From contig NC_056738.1 in assembly GCF_019279795.1 (NCBI RefSeq), positions 402,371,311 to 402,435,310 of the forward strand: DNA of 64,000 nucleotides, written 5' to 3'. This document shows positions 44,381-56,149 of the stretch, one piece after another. The notes beneath the pieces are model-generated. The model did not search any database. It had not been told where the DNA came from and saw nothing but the letters and a program-made list of their open reading frames with translations. The stretch's first letter is position 1, and the number at the start of each line of letters is the position of its first letter. Source of the DNA: Protopterus annectens. Its lineage: Eukaryota; Chordata; Ceratodontiformes; Protopteridae. Position numbers and translations under genes: made by a program.

Positions 44381-44516
44381 GATGTCAGAAGACCCAAAAG
44401 ACAAGTCCCAAAACAACCTGCACCAAAAAACATGTACAATATATACAGTAATATATACAAAAAATATAAGCATGTAAACTCACCTACACAACCACCCTGA
44501 AACACAGAGGGCAAGG

Positions 44517-44580
44517 AGGAACATCTACATTTATGGTAGGTACAAATTGCTGCAGTCCTGACAATTGGGTAGAATCCCAA
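44517..44580. repeat. DIRS-11 ICR, degraded
   Basis: Retains ACATCTACATTTATGGTAGG and GCTGCAGTCCTGACAATTGG but lacks the fused junction and the first complement part. The G-tract is reduced to GGGCAAGGAGG. Confidence 0.75.
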
Positions 44581-44605
44581 AGCAGAGGTAAGGGAGGCTG
44601 GCAAA

Positions 44606-45740
44606 TTATAAAGTAGCAGGAGCTGACAACATGCCTTGTAAAACAGCTGTGGCAAAACCAGCTCTAGTCTTAGAGTATATAGGCAGGTGATAATGCCTAG
44701 AGAAAGTATGCACTGAACTCCAAGTAGCTGCCTCCAGAATATCCTTAGTTGCCACCCCCCTTAGAAATGCTGTTGAAGTGGCAGTAGCCCTAGTGGAATG
44801 AGGCCTAATCCCAGCTGGAACCTCTTTGCCATGATGGGAATAACAAAATGCAATGCAAAAGCCAATCCACCTAGAAATAGTTTGTTTTGACACAGGCTTG
44901 CCCTGTGAACTGAAAGCAAAAGAAACAAGTAACTGCTGAGACTGCCTAAAATCTTTAGTCCTGCTCAAATAATAACGCAATTGCCTGTGTACATCTAAAG
45001 TGTGCAAAATCTTTTTCCCTTTATTTTGAGGATCTGCAAAAACGAGGCAAATGAATAGTTTGGTTTAAAGCCACACTAGAAACTACCTTAGGCATAAAGG
45101 AAGGATTAGTGCGTAATGATACCCTGTCCTTATGGAAAATCAAAAAGGGCTCTACTGCCATAAGGGCCTGCAACTCAGACACCCTTCTTGCAGAAGTAAT
45201 AGCCAATAGAAAAGCAGTCTTCCATGACAAATATTTCAATTCAGCAGTAGCTGCAGGCTCAAAAGGTTGTAGAGTAAGTTTTCCAACACAAAATTGAGAT
45301 CCCAAGCAGGAGTAGGAGCTGGGGTCTTATATTCTTTGCCCCTCTAAGAAACTGCTTGAACAAAGGATGCGAAAACAAAGGTGGGTCACAATCATAGTGA
45401 GCTGAAATTGCTGCAGCATGAATCTTTATGGAAGAGAAAGACAAACCTTTGTCCAATAATTCAGTAAGATATTGAAGAGCCACACTCAAATTAGGCTCTG
45501 AAATCTCCAAATTCTTTGCTGTACTCCAAAATAAAAATCTCTTCCATTTTTGCTGTACACTCTCCTAGTACTAGGCCTTCTAGCTTCCATAATCACATTT
45601 AAAACTTGTTGAGGAAGCTGAGACCTACCATGCTTCAACACAGAATATGCCAAGCTGTGAGATGAAGAGATGGAAGCTTGACATTGAGCAGATGACCGTC
45701 CTTCTGAGATAACAGATGAGGAATCAGAGGTAAAGGCCAT
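44606..45740 (-). pseudogene. DIRS-11 tyrosine recombinase
   Basis: C-terminal half open at 45007-44606 with HSTRATATSTAFLRGVATKD (His, second Arg) and SRHYHLPIY (Tyr). First Arg in TSARRVSELQAL (45305-45021), N-terminal SSIKIHAAAISAHYD (45510-45259) and RRPSTRRVYSKN (45740-45486). Four frames, so at least three indels, but all catalytic residues remain. Confidence 0.83.
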
Positions 45741-47480
45741 GGAGGCTTCTTTACAAGACTCCTTAGAAGCGGGTACCAGTGTTGCGAGGCCAATCTGGAG
45801 CTATCAAAATCATCCTTGGCCTGTCCTGTCTGACCTTTAGTAATACCTTTAGAAGAAGAGGTAGAGGTGGAAAGGCATAGACATGAAGGTTTTCCAACTG
45901 AAAGACAGAGCATCCACTTTCCAAGCTGTGTGATGAAACCCCTTTGTGCAATACTTTGGCAGCTGGTGGTTTAGTGGAGAAGCGAACAGATCTATGTCTG
46001 GAGTTCCCCATGACACTGTCAATTTCTGAAATACATGAAGATCCAGTTTCCACATCCATGATTTGTCTGCTTAATACATCTGCTAGGAGTTCTGTGCTCC
46101 TGGCAGAAACCTTGCCTGAAGAGTCAGTTGCAGGCTTAACGCAGTCTCCCATAAAATCATTGCTTGCCTGCATAGAGGATAAGAATGTGTTCCCCTTGCT
46201 TGTTGATGTACCACATGACAGTTGTGTTGTCTGTCAGAATCAACACCTGCCCTGGAAGAAGTAACTCCTTGAACGCCATCAATGCAAACTGGACTGCTAA
46301 CATCTCCTTCATGTTGATATGTAGATGCTGTAGTCTGGCAGGCCACTTGTCTTGTATCCACTTTCCATTTAGATGAGCTCCCCAAGCAGTGTCCGAGGCA
46401 TCTGTCGTTAAAATCTGACTCCTCTGGGCGGGTCACAGAGAGCCCCTTGTTTAGGTGACATTCCTGAGCCCACCACAAGAATTCCTTTTGAAGGCAAGGT
46501 ATTATTTGAATGACAGTGTCCAAATCTTGGCAGTGCTGTGTCCATACATTTTGAGATACCATTGCAGCTTCCTCATATGCAGTTTGGCATTGGGAAGCAC
46601 CAGAATACAAGATGCCATGAACCCTAATGCTTGAAGGACTGTCCTTGCAGTCAGCACGGACTGATGAGATAGTTGATGGAAGTAAAGTGACAGACTCTTT
46701 TGTTTGTCGGCGGTTAAAAAGGCCATCTGGGCTGCTGTATTCAGTCTCACACCCAGAAAGCACATGTCTTGAGAGGGTACTAGACTGGACTTTATTTAGT
46801 TCACAGAATACCCTAGGCATCTTAGCACTGCTATGACATATTCCAGATGCTGTAGAAGGTGTTCCTTTTCTTGAGCCAGAATCAGGCAGTCGTCCAAGTA
46901 AGGATAAATTTGAATGCCTTGAAGCCTGAAGTAAGCTATCACTGGAGCCAGAACCTTTGTGAATACCAAAGGGCAATGCAGAGAACTGATAATGAAAATC
47001 TCCAGTTGATACTTGCTGCAACTTAGCCTTATGGGCACATGAAGGTAAGCTTCCTTGAGATCCAAAGTTACCATCCAGTGATCCTTGCCCAGCAGAGGTA
47101 ACAGTTGCTGTAACGTCAACATCTTGAACTTGGGAATGTCCAGATAAGTGTTGAGGATAGATAAATCCAAAATTGGTCTCCACGTGTTCCCCTTCTTTGG
47201 TACTAGGAACGGCGAGAATAAATTTCTGACACAGGGACTGGCTGAATAGCCCCTATCTGGAGTAACTGAGAAACTTGCTTGTGAGCCTCTTTCTTTGTGG
47301 AGGAGGAACATCGGGCATGCCTTTGAAAGGGGCATTGTGTGGAAATAAAATCTGTACCCGTGATGAATGATATCCAGCACCCATCTGTCTTGAGTGATTA
47401 AATCCCAATTTTCTTTGAAAAGAGACAATCTTCCTCCCAAAGGAGCTGCCAGGCGAGTCCACTGGCAGCTGAAAAGGCAG
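45635..47480 (-). pseudogene. DIRS-11 pol
   Basis: RT open over 47632-46796 in large part: WRPILDLSILNTYL, VTLDLKEAYLHVPI and catalytic YLDD at 46900-46889, though the FGLSTAP segment is partly deleted near 46975. Thumb FLTADKQKSLSLYFHQL (46765-46502). RNase H is out of frame at 46310-46080. The methyltransferase-like part DIDLFASPLNHQL and LSFSWKTFMSM is at 46055-45849. Confidence 0.82.
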
Positions 47481-47607
47481 GTCATTGGTTCTGCTACGAA
47501 AGGACTGACCCCTGCCCTCACCAGAAGTCTGAGCAGGTGAACTGTCTGATCTAGTAGACTGGGAACCATAAGCAGGATATGTCCACCCCTTAGCAGGCCA
47601 ATTTCTA

Positions 47608-49134
47608 CTAAACTTGGAGGCTGCACCTGCAAAAATCTTTAACAGTCTGCATAGACTTAGCTTTGTCCTCCATTTTCTTTAAAACTGCTTCCACAGGCGG
47701 TCCAAACAACACATCAGACTGTAAAGGAGCATCCAAAATCCTGGTCTTAACATGCTCAGCTAAATTCTGATCCTTCAACCATGCATGTCTGCGAAGAACA
47801 GAACTAGTAGCAGCCACCCTCGAGGAGGCCTGAACAGCATCAAAACCACACTGCAAAGAATGCTTACCCACTTGTTCAGACACATGAACCAAATCCAGCA
47901 ATTCTTTACACTCAATACCTTCCGCCAAAGCATCCACCTTAGATTTCAATTGTGAAAGGAGATAATTCTGATATTTCAGCATATGAAATTGACAATTCAA
48001 GGACCTCATGGCTAGAGTGGAAGAAGTATATACTTTCTTACCCCACCTATCCAAAGCCCTTGCCTCTTTATCAGAGGGTACAGGATTTTTAACCACAGAA
48101 GCTTTAACACCTTTAGGCCCCTGAGAAACAGTTTCTGGGTCCGCCCTGGGACTCAAACAAATACTTATGAGCAGGGCACCCTATAATACCTATCAGGCTT
48201 AACAGGAGCAGGAGGCAAGGAATCAGGGTTCAGAGAAGCCTCTGCAAAAACATCCTCCACCACATTCAACACAGGAGGAATAGCTAAGGGCCTATGCTGG
48301 GGCAAAAACAAGAATTCCCTAAGCCTTTTTCTGGAGTCAGAGTAATCTTGGCCTTCCCATTTAAAGTGCTCCCTCATGGAGTGAAGAGTCTCTGAAAATG
48401 AAAAATCCTCAGGAGGAGAAGCTGAAGGAGTGGAATCATCCACATCAGAATCAGAATAAGTAGGAAACTCTGGCAAGTCTTCCACAGAAGACTCTGAAGC
48501 CTGTGAACACTGTTCAAAACTATCAAACTCCTGTTCCACCCTAGGCCTCTTATCAGGTGGGGCATAGAACCTCTAATCAGAGTAATCAAATCCTCTGCCA
48601 TTTTAAGCATATGTTTCTTAGGCACAGAGCCGAAATGCTAGGAGAAGCCCCTACAGAAGCTGAACTTGGCCTTCCTCTAAAAGAAGCTTTGGCAACAGAA
48701 GGAGAGGCCCTAACTACCTTGGGAAGAGAGGGAAGAACAGTTACCTGAGAAGCCCCTCAGCCTGGCCTACCTCCTGAGAGGCACATCCTGTAACAGTAAA
48801 GTATCTGCCTGAGACTCCATAGAGACTCCTGGCAAAACCTCTGGCTCCCTGAGCCTTCTAAAGGACCGGCGTCCGGGACTGCGGTTCCTCACCCCTAGAC
48901 TTCACTGTTTTGTCCTTGCGCTTCTTAGATGAGCATCCGGCGGCGCATATATAATAACAACGCTTCCCAAACACTAACCTAGCACAATCAAGCCTCCTTA
49001 ATAGTGCGCTTTGTTAAATCTAGCACAGAGCGGCAACCAACAACGTCGTGCTCAGGCCTAAACAAGGTATACACAATGTATGATAATCCTATCTGCTTCC
49101 CACAAGAAATACAGTTATTCACTTTTTCTGACAT
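47608..49134 (-). pseudogene. DIRS-11 gag
   Basis: Start ATG 49134. The zinc region (49134-48950) is frameshifted. The acidic section YSDSDVDDSTPSASPPED with LAIPPVLNVVEDVF is open at 48539-48165, and the core RSLNCQFHMLKYQNYLLSQL with KSMQTVKDF at 48156-47608. The basic tail is degraded. Confidence 0.8.
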
Positions 49135-49229
49135 CCGGTTAAATACTGAGGCAAGAAAAACCAAAATGTTCCCAACGGGTTACTTAGCCAACTCTGTATT
49201 CGGTCTGAAACAACGCCAACCTGCACTCG

Positions 49230-49275
49230 CAAAATTCCTTCTGTCAGGACTGCAGCAAGGGAAGACGAAGAACAT
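49230..49275 (-). repeat. DIRS-11 right inverted terminal repeat, shortened
   Basis: Only CTGTCAGGACTGCAGCAAGG plus the terminal AAGACGAAGAACAT is left as inverted match; no TATA box precedes gag. Confidence 0.8.
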
Positions 49276-49349
49276 CCCTTAGGCACAAGCAAATACACCA
49301 CAAAAGTAGTATAGAATACAGTTGTAGAGATAAGTTCAGCTAGTTTAGA

Positions 49350-49470
49350 GGGGATGGAGGGAGGGCAACCTGGACTGCAGCAGGGTATACACTCGAACAT
49401 CTACATTTATGGTAGGTACAAAACTGTACTATGTTCATCGTGTTACCCTGCTGCAGTCATCACACTTGGC
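49350..49470. repeat. DIRS-10 ICR with G-tract
   Basis: GGGGATGGAGGGAGGG at 49350-49365, then 49374-49470 complements both ends, fused at ACTGTACT/ATGTTC. Confidence 0.9.
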
Positions 49471-49502
49471 TAGAATCCCAAAGCTAAGGATGAACGGTGG
49501 AG

Positions 49503-50620
49503 TCAAACAGGGTCAGAGGAGGCTAGAAGGCCCTGCAAAACTGCAGTGGCGAAGCCAGCTCTAGTCTTAGAGTAAAGCGGTAAGTGGTAATGTTTGGTGA
49601 AGGTGTGTGTTGCAGCTTCCAGAATATCCTTGGTTGGCACCCCCCTGAGGAAGGCTGTAGATGTAGCTGCTGCCCTGGTAGAGTGGAGCCTTATGGTAGC
49701 AGGAACTGGTTTTCCATGGTGGGTGTAGCAAAAACATATGCAATGTCCTATCCATTTGGAAATGGTTTGTTTTGAGATGGCCTTTCCTTGTGATGCTGTA
49801 GCATATGATATAAAAAGCTGGTCAGATTTTCTGAAATCCTTAGCTTTATCCAAGTACTAACGTAGCTGCCTGTGAATGTCCAAGGAATGCAGGAGTCTTT
49901 CTCCTTTGTTCTGTGGATTTGGAAAGAAGGTGGGTAAATGGATGGTTTGATTTAGAGCCACAATGGATACCACCTTAGGCATAAAGGAGGGGTTAGTTCG
50001 TAGAGAAACTCTGTCTTGATGAAAAATGAGGAAAGGCTCTACTGCCATTAGTGCCTGAAGTTCTGAAACTCTTCTAGCTGAAGTGATTGCTAGCAGCAGG
50101 GCAGTCTTCCATGATATAAACTTTAAGTCAGCTGAGAAAGCTGGTTCAAAAGGAGGTAGCGTGAGTTTTTCCAGAACAAAGTTGAGGTCCCAAGTAGGTG
50201 TTGGTGCTCTCCTGGGAGGCCTAATGTTCTTGGTCCCTCTGAGAAACTGCCTTAAAAGTGGACGTGAAAATAAGGGAGGATCCGTGGTGTAGTGAGCAGA
50301 AATGGCTGAGGCATGGATTTTAATAGATGAAAAAGAAAGCCCGTTGTGTAACATCTCAGTTAGATATTGTAGAATCTGAGGTATGTCAGGTTGAAGGGTA
50401 TTTTGGCCTTTAGCTTGGTTCCAGGCGCAAAACCTTTTCCATTTGTCTGAGTAGGCTTTCCTGGTGCTGGGTCTCCTGGCCTCCAGAATAACTTCCATAA
50501 CAGCTTGTGAGAGAGGAGCTGGCTGGTTGCTTAGGTGATTTGCCATGCAGCCAAGTTTAAGGTTTTGAGCTGGCTGTGTAGAATCTGATTGTCTTGCTGT
50601 GTGAGCAGGTGGGTAATTTC
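49503..50620 (-). pseudogene. DIRS-10 tyrosine recombinase
   Basis: Open over 50813-49857 with RRPSTRKAYSDKWKRFC, SSIKIHASAISAHYT and TSARRVSELQAL (first Arg). The C-terminal part is at 49853-49503 with LHSTRAAATSTAF (His, second Arg) and TKHYHLPLY (Tyr). A single stop/frameshift at about 49855, plus a short in-frame loss before the Tyr block, are the only faults. Confidence 0.86.
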
Positions 50621-52377
50621 TGGTAGGACCCATGGTGGGCCCTGGGCCATATTCCTTAATAGTGGGTACCAGTGCTGGCATGGCCAGTCTGGAGCAATGA
50701 GTATCATTCGGGGTCTCTCCATCCTGACTTTCAGTAGCACCTTTGTGAGAAGGGGTAGTGGAGGAAAGGCATATACCGTTAGCATATTTCCAACTGAATG
50801 AGAGTGCATCCACTTTCCAAGCTTGCTGGTGAAAAGTCCTTGTGCAAAACTTTGTTGGCTGATAGTATTGAGGGCTGGCAAACAGGTCTATGGTCTGGGA
50901 GCCCCCATTTTTGAGTTATCATTGCGAATACTTGTGGATCCAGTTTCCACTCGTGGGGATCCATGATGTTTCTGCTTAGGTCTGCCAATGTGTTCTTTTT
51001 TCGTGGTAAGAATTGAGCTTGTAATTGAACTTGGTAAGCCAGTGCTGTGTTCCACAAGATCATTGCTTGCCTACATAGAGGGTAGGAGTGTGTACCCCCT
51101 TGTATGTTTATGTACCACATTACTGTGGTGTTGTCTGTCCTTATGATAAGCTGCCCTGGATGCAAGAAGTCCTTGAAGGCTGTCAGAGCATTTTGTACAG
51201 CTAGCATTTCTTTTTGATTGATGTGCAGATTCCTTTGATCTGCTGTCCATAAGCCTTGAACGCACCGTCCTGCCATGTGTGCCCCCCAGGCATAGTCCGA
51301 TGCTTCTGTTGTCATAGTTTGCCTGGCTGGGGTTAGGGTGAAAGGCTGACCCTTGTTTAGGTGACCAGCCTGTGACCACCATAAAAATTCCTGTTGAAGT
51401 CAGGGAATGAGATTTATCATTGTTTCCAAGCTGTGGCTGTGTTGAGTCCATATGCTTTTTAGGTACCATTGTAATTTCCTCATATGCAGTTTTGCAAATG
51501 GTATTACTAGTATGCAAGATGCCATGAAGCCCAAGGCCTGCAGAATTTTTCTTGCAGGGAGTTGGGTCTTTGTTGCCATTGTTCTGAAGTATTGAGTTAA
51601 TTGTAGTTTGTCTGGCATCAGATAAGCCGTCTGGGCCGTTGTATTCAAGCTGGCACCCAGGAATGTCAATTTGTGAGGGCACTAGTTTTGATTTCTTTTC
51701 GTTTACTGTGTACCCTAGGCAACTTAGAAGATGTCTTACAAAAGCCAGGTGTTGTAAGAGAATGTCCTTGCTTTCTGCTTGGATGAGACAGTCGTCCAGG
51801 TATGGGTATATTTGAATTCCTCTGTCTGCAGTATGCAGTTACTGGTGCCAGGCATTTTGTGAAGATCCTGGGTGCAGTAGATAAGCCAAAGGGCAGTGCA
51901 GAGAATTGGTAATGGGTTGAACCTGCAATGAAACAGAGGTATCTTCTGCAATTTTGTCTGATAGGGACATGGAGGTATGCCTCCTTGAGGTCCAGCATTA
52001 CTAGCCAAACTTTCTTGCCCAACATGAAGAAGCTGCTGTAGTGTTATCATCTTGAATTTGGGTACTTGCAAGAAGGTGTTTAAGATTGAAAGGTCCAGAA
52101 TGGGTCTCCAAGCATTGTCCTTTCTGGGGACTAGAAAGAGCCTTGAGTAAAATCCTTGGCCAGTTGAATGGCTCTCATTGTCCATGAGAGCTGTAATTTG
52201 TTTTTGTGCCTCTGCCCACTGATTTTGTGGCAGGTTTGGCATTCCTTTTATCCTTGGCAAGGTGTGGAAATGGAATCTGTATCCCTGTGAGATAATGTCT
52301 AGGACCCATTTGTCCTTTGTGACGATGCGCCAGTTGTCTGCAAAAAGTGCTAATTTTCCTCCCAAGGGAGCTGCCAA
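50531..52377 (-). pseudogene. DIRS-10 pol
   Basis: RT WRPILDLSILNTFL, VMLDLKEAYLHVPI and FSALPFGLSTAPRIF. The bases for YLDD are intact at 51802-51791 but sit after a frameshift near 51830. Thumb YLMPDKLQLTQYF (51669-51400). RNase H TEASDYAWGAHMAG (first Asp changed to Glu), KEMLAVQNAL, RTDNTTVMWYIN and NTLADLSRN in frame at 51315-50779. Methyltransferase-like end YAFPPLPLLTKVLLKVR and LIAPDWPCQHW at 50881-50531. Confidence 0.84.
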
Positions 52378-54150
52378 GAGGATTTTGCTTGGCAGTTTGA
52401 GGTTTGAGTCGCTGTTTGCCTTCTAGTGGTTTGGGACCTGTCTTCTCCTCCCTTCTGTGTTGTAGTGCCCCATTGGCAAGGTTTGTAAGGGATTTGTGCT
52501 TGTCCTCTGCCCCTTGGGCGCCTGTATTTACCCCTCTGTGGTCTGTCAGAAGCTGGAAAGGAACAATATTTTGTTGGCCAATTTCTGCTGAAGCGTGGTG
52601 GCTGTACCTGTAAGAAATCTTTGACCATTTGCATAGATTTTGCCTTATCCGCCATTTTCTTTAAAACCTCCTCTGCTTTAACCCCAAATAAAACATCCTG
52701 ATGTAAGGGTGCATCCAGTAACTTTGCTTTAACATGATCAGGCAGAGATTGTTCCTTTAACCAAGCATGCCTACGTATAACAGACCCAGTAACAGCTGCT
52801 CTAGAGGAAGCTTCCAAGGTATCAAAACCACATTGTAAAGTATGTTTGCCCACCTGTTCAGCTGCATGCAGCAGATCTTGCATTTCCTTGAATTCAGACT
52901 GTTGAGGGTGTGTGCCCATCTTTGGAACTGCTGGTATTTAAGCATGTGAAACTGACAATTTAGTGCTCTCATAGCTAAAGTAGTTGAGGTGTAAACCTTC
53001 TTCCCCTACCTATCTAGTGCTCTGGAGTCCCTTTCTGAGGGTACAGGATTTTTAGTCATAGAAGCCTTAGCCCCTTTGGGACCCTGGGAGAATGTCTCTG
53101 GATCAGCAGCAAGGCTTTTGTAAAGAAATTTGAGAGAGTCGTTTGGCTGGAGCAGGAGGCAGAGAATCTGGATTTAGACTAGATTCTAAGAAGACATTAT
53201 CCACTATGTCCAAAACTGGGGGGATAGCAAGTGGTCTGTGCTGGGGGAGTAAAAGAAACTCTCAGAGCCTTTTCTTTGAGTCAGAGTAGTCCTGACCTTC
53301 CTAGTGGAAATGTTCCCTCATGGTGTGCAAGGTTTCCCCCAAAGGAGTAGTCTTCAGAGGGAGAAGCTGAGGGAATTGAGTCCTCAGCGTCAGAATCTTC
53401 ATAAGGGGGAAATGAGTAATCCTGTTCCTCAGAGGAGCCTGAGGAAACAGACACCTGATCAGAAGAGGCATAATCCTCCTCTTGTCTAGGCCTTTTGTCA
53501 GGGGGGGGACCCCTGGATCAAAGAAATCAAATCTTCAGCCATTTTAAGCATGTTTCTTAGGCATAGGGCCTTGACCTGGAGACTGAAGTGTAGGCTTTTT
53601 TGGTTTTAGAGGAGTCAAAAGTTTAGCATAAGATTTAACGGTGGGGGTCGTCGGTCTTAAGACACCTTCAGAAACCGAAGGTGTTTCTGCAGCACCGGCT
53701 TCCCCTACTGCAATGTCGTCGGAAGGGCCCAAGGAAAAAGGCTGAGTCAGCCTAGAAATCTCTGCTGGGGGGTCCGATGCGGCCTGGGGATCCAACTCAG
53801 CAGTAAGCCAGGGGCTGCGTAGGCGCCTCACTGAGAACTGGAGAACCGGCGACTGGGCCAGCCGAGGCCTCGGAGTCTGGCTTGGATCTAGACTGCCGGT
53901 CCTTATCCTTGCGTTTTTTATGCACGCCGGTAGGTGGCTGCTCCGACGGCATAGTGTAATAAAATTTTCTACCGAAGTAGTGTTGTGCGAAATCAAAACG
54001 ACGCTTTATAGTTCGCTTATTGAACCTAGCACAAAACCGACAACCAGTGACGTCGTGGTCTGGGCCTAGGCAAGGTATGCAAAAAGAATGAAAGTCCTTA
54101 TGAGGTATTTGCTTCCCACAAGAAATGCAATTGTTAACTTTTTCTGACAT
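52350..54150 (-). pseudogene. DIRS-10 gag
   Basis: Start ATG 54150 with intact zinc pattern CISCGKQIPHKDFHSFC, CIPCLGPDH and CRFC. A Ser/Pro-rich middle follows (53996-53544). The core RALNCQFHMLKYQQF is at 52972-52757 and RRHAWLKEQSLPDHVKAKLL with KSMQMVKDFLQVQP at 52919-52350, ending in a basic RPRGRGQ tail. Frameshifts between the blocks; the LAIPPVL region near 53150-53300 is broken. Confidence 0.84.
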
Positions 54151-54296
54151 CGGACTGAGGCAAGAAAAGGTTCCCCCAACAGGGTACTTTGGCTTTGAAG
54201 ACTTTGGACTGAAACTCGATTCGAAAATCTCAGGTGTCGGCCGACTGGCACTTGCGAACTGCTTCTGCTTCGGGCACCGTGCGGCAAGAAAGACGG

Positions 54297-54466
54297 AAGA
54301 AAATGACGTTGGATGTCTCTGATATACCTCTGGTGATCTGATGTCAGGGAAGAAGCGACAGCAACCGACGCCAGACCAAGACTTTGGAATTTGTGCCGAC
54401 TGTGGGACCGCCTGACTACAGGACAACCCAAGTGTGATGACTGCAGCAGGGTAACACGATGAACAT
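54297..54466 (-). repeat. DIRS-10 right inverted terminal repeat (5' end)
   Basis: Inverted match to 43950-44110, ending GATGAACAT. The TATA-like complement GATATACC lies near 54321-54328. Confidence 0.88.
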
Positions 54467-55168
54467 CTACTGGGGACAAGTCTCTTTCTTTTGGAAGGGG
54501 TAGCCTGGCTTCCCCTAATAAGCATAAGGTCTTCTGACATTTTAAGCATTTGAGATTGAGGCAAGGAAGCAGGTGCCTGAGCTTGGGTGTAGTTCGTACC
54601 CTGGGCTTCAGAAACTCGGTAGTTTTAGAAATAACTGAAGACACAAAATAAGTCGTCTGTGTCAAGTATCAGTAGTGCAAAGTACTTCCTCGGAAGCCGG
54701 TGCCTGCATCCGAGGTAGAGATATCCGCAGGATCCTCCTTAGTCGAAGAGTCTCGCGGCATACCGGACTCCAAAAGGGTCTCAGTAGTGGCCTGCAAATC
54801 CAAAGTAGCAGGAATTAGGGGTTGCGCACCTCACTGAGGACCAGAGATCTGATGGCTAAACTTAGCGGAAGCATCATCTGCAGTTTTGGACCTGTGCGGT
54901 CTTGTCTGTCTTTATCCTTATGATTTTCGGAAGATCGGTAGTCGGATGGCTTACTGAAGCCATATCAGAATTAGAGGACTGAGCGCGAAAATATCTCGCT
55001 ACAATAAATAAGGGCACAACGACGTATACTTCTGGCGTTGAACAAAGCACAAAAGCGACAGTGGGGGATGTAGTGGTCTGGGCCTAAACAGGTGACACAG
55101 TAAGAATGGTGGTCTCGGTGTGGTATTTGCTTTCCATAGATGAGACAATTGTTAACTTTTTCTGACAT
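54467..55168 (-). pseudogene. DIRS-9 gag, N-terminal part
   Basis: Start ATG 55168 (MSEKVNN). The first zinc pair is altered (CLIYGKQIPH, second Cys to Tyr), while CVTCLGPDH and CRFC remain. Frameshifted after about 65 codons. The sequence at 54495-54520 is the empty site for the V-SINE in DIRS-1. Confidence 0.78.
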
Positions 55169-55304
55169 CGGTTAGAGCAAGAAAAAAGGATCCCCAACGG
55201 GGTACTTAGCTTTAGAAGGCTTAAACTTCAATTTGGAAATGAAAACTCAGGTAGTGGCCGACTGGCACGCGTGGAAACTGCTTTGGGCTCCTAGGCAAGA
55301 AAGA

Positions 55305-55475
55305 CTGATGTAATGGTGTCGGCTGCCTGTTTTTATACCACTGACTACCTGACGTCAGTCCTGGAGTGACAGCAACTGACGCAGAAATACTAAGCCTCTG
55401 GTATTCTGGCTGACTAAGGGCTACCCCTGGCAGGATAACCGAAATGTGATGACTGCAACAGTGGAACATGAACAT
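55305..55475 (-). repeat. DIRS-9 right inverted terminal repeat (5' end)
   Basis: Inverted match to 39565-39736, ending CATGAACAT. Confidence 0.88.
55332..55357 (-). promoter_or_regulatory. DIRS-9 promoter: TATA box and CRE-like site
   Basis: TGACGTCA at 55350-55357 lies 12 bp upstream (minus sense) of TATAAA (complement at 55332-55337). The identical arrangement occurs in DIRS-1. Function inferred. Confidence 0.6.
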
Positions 55476-55587
55476 TTGCACAATGTGAATAAACTACAAA
55501 TAACTGCATGATGAAAATAAACTACAAATAACTGCACAATGAGAATAAACTACAAATAACTGCACAATGAGAATAAAATACAAATAA
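55476..55587. repeat. 28-bp tandem repeat, four units
   Basis: Four head-to-tail units built on ACTGCACAATGAGAATAAAC plus TACAAATA, with small differences. DIRS-9 bounds it on the left and DIRS-12 on the right. Confidence 0.9.
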
Positions 55588-55795
55588 AGTACAGTTTTGT
55601 ACCTACCATAAATGTAGATGTCCGAACTGGATAGCATCTGCAGTCATAACAACTGGGTTGTCCTGTCGTCAGGCAGCCCTTCGGTCGGCCGGATTCCAAA
55701 GTCCGGGTCCGGCTTCGGCTGATGTCGCGCTTCACCCGACGTCATCTCTGCTGGTCTTCGGGTATAAAGGCATCAGCCGACGCCATTTTCTTCAG
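55588..55795 (+). repeat. DIRS-12 left inverted terminal repeat
   Basis: Starts AGTACAGTTTTGTACC and matches 61006-61192 inverted, including GGGTATAAAGGC. Confidence 0.9.
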
Positions 55796-55985
55796 TGCTT
55801 CTTGCCCCAGATGCCAGTTGCCCTCTTGGAAGGCTAAATTTTGGGTAAAAATGCCAATGTTCCCCAAAGGATAGAATGCAAACACAAAAAATAAGCATGT
55901 ATGTACATATATACAAACAAATACACCATAAGAGACCCCCCCCAGCTAGCTATTAGGAGGGTAAATACCCTAGGAGTACCACAGA

Positions 55986-56106
55986 GGGGAAGGAGGGAGG
56001 GTAATCCTGACTGCAGATGCTATCCAGTTCGGACATCTACATTTATGGTAGGTACAAAACTGTACTATGTCCTTCATGGATGCATCTGCAGTCATAACAA
56101 CTGGGT
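55986..56106. repeat. DIRS-12 ICR with G-tract
   Basis: GGGGAAGGAGGGAGGG at 55986-56001, then complements of both ends at 56009-56106, fused at ACTGTACT/ATGTCC. Confidence 0.93.
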
Positions 56107-56149
56107 AGAATACCATAGCCAACTAGGGGAGGAGGAAGAATAGATTATG

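Larger units (their letters stand above)
44284..49275 (-). mobile_element. DIRS-11, with shortened terminal repeats
   Basis: A 4992-bp DIRS of the DIRS-14 family, inserted in the 3' untranslated part of DIRS-10 with flanks AACAAAA and CCCTTAG. Both terminal repeats lack the promoter segment that DIRS-14 keeps (63215-63330), and the ICR is missing pieces. Gag, pol and recombinase regions are present and frameshifted. It forms the innermost layer of a nest at least four deep. Confidence 0.88.
43923..54466 (-). mobile_element. DIRS-10, host of DIRS-11
   Basis: A 5.55-kb DIRS after removing DIRS-11, inserted in the gag of DIRS-9 with flanks GATAAAA and CTACTGG and no duplication. Inverted ends match. 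An expanded TA/CA microsatellite lies in its 3' untranslated region (44124-44258). The ICR is at 49374-49470. Confidence 0.91.
39535..55475 (-). mobile_element. DIRS-9, host of DIRS-10
   Basis: A 5.4-kb DIRS after removing DIRS-10, inserted into a 28-bp tandem repeat. Inverted ends 39535-39736 and 55305-55475 match. Its ICR has lost the central part. All three genes are frameshifted. The segment 39737-39975 is 3' untranslated sequence with the G-tract and ICR. Confidence 0.9.

Noticed and set aside
55476-55587. Regular 28-bp repeats that could suggest a CRISPR array
   Set aside because: Units are contiguous without spacers, only about five copies exist, and the context is vertebrate repeat DNA.
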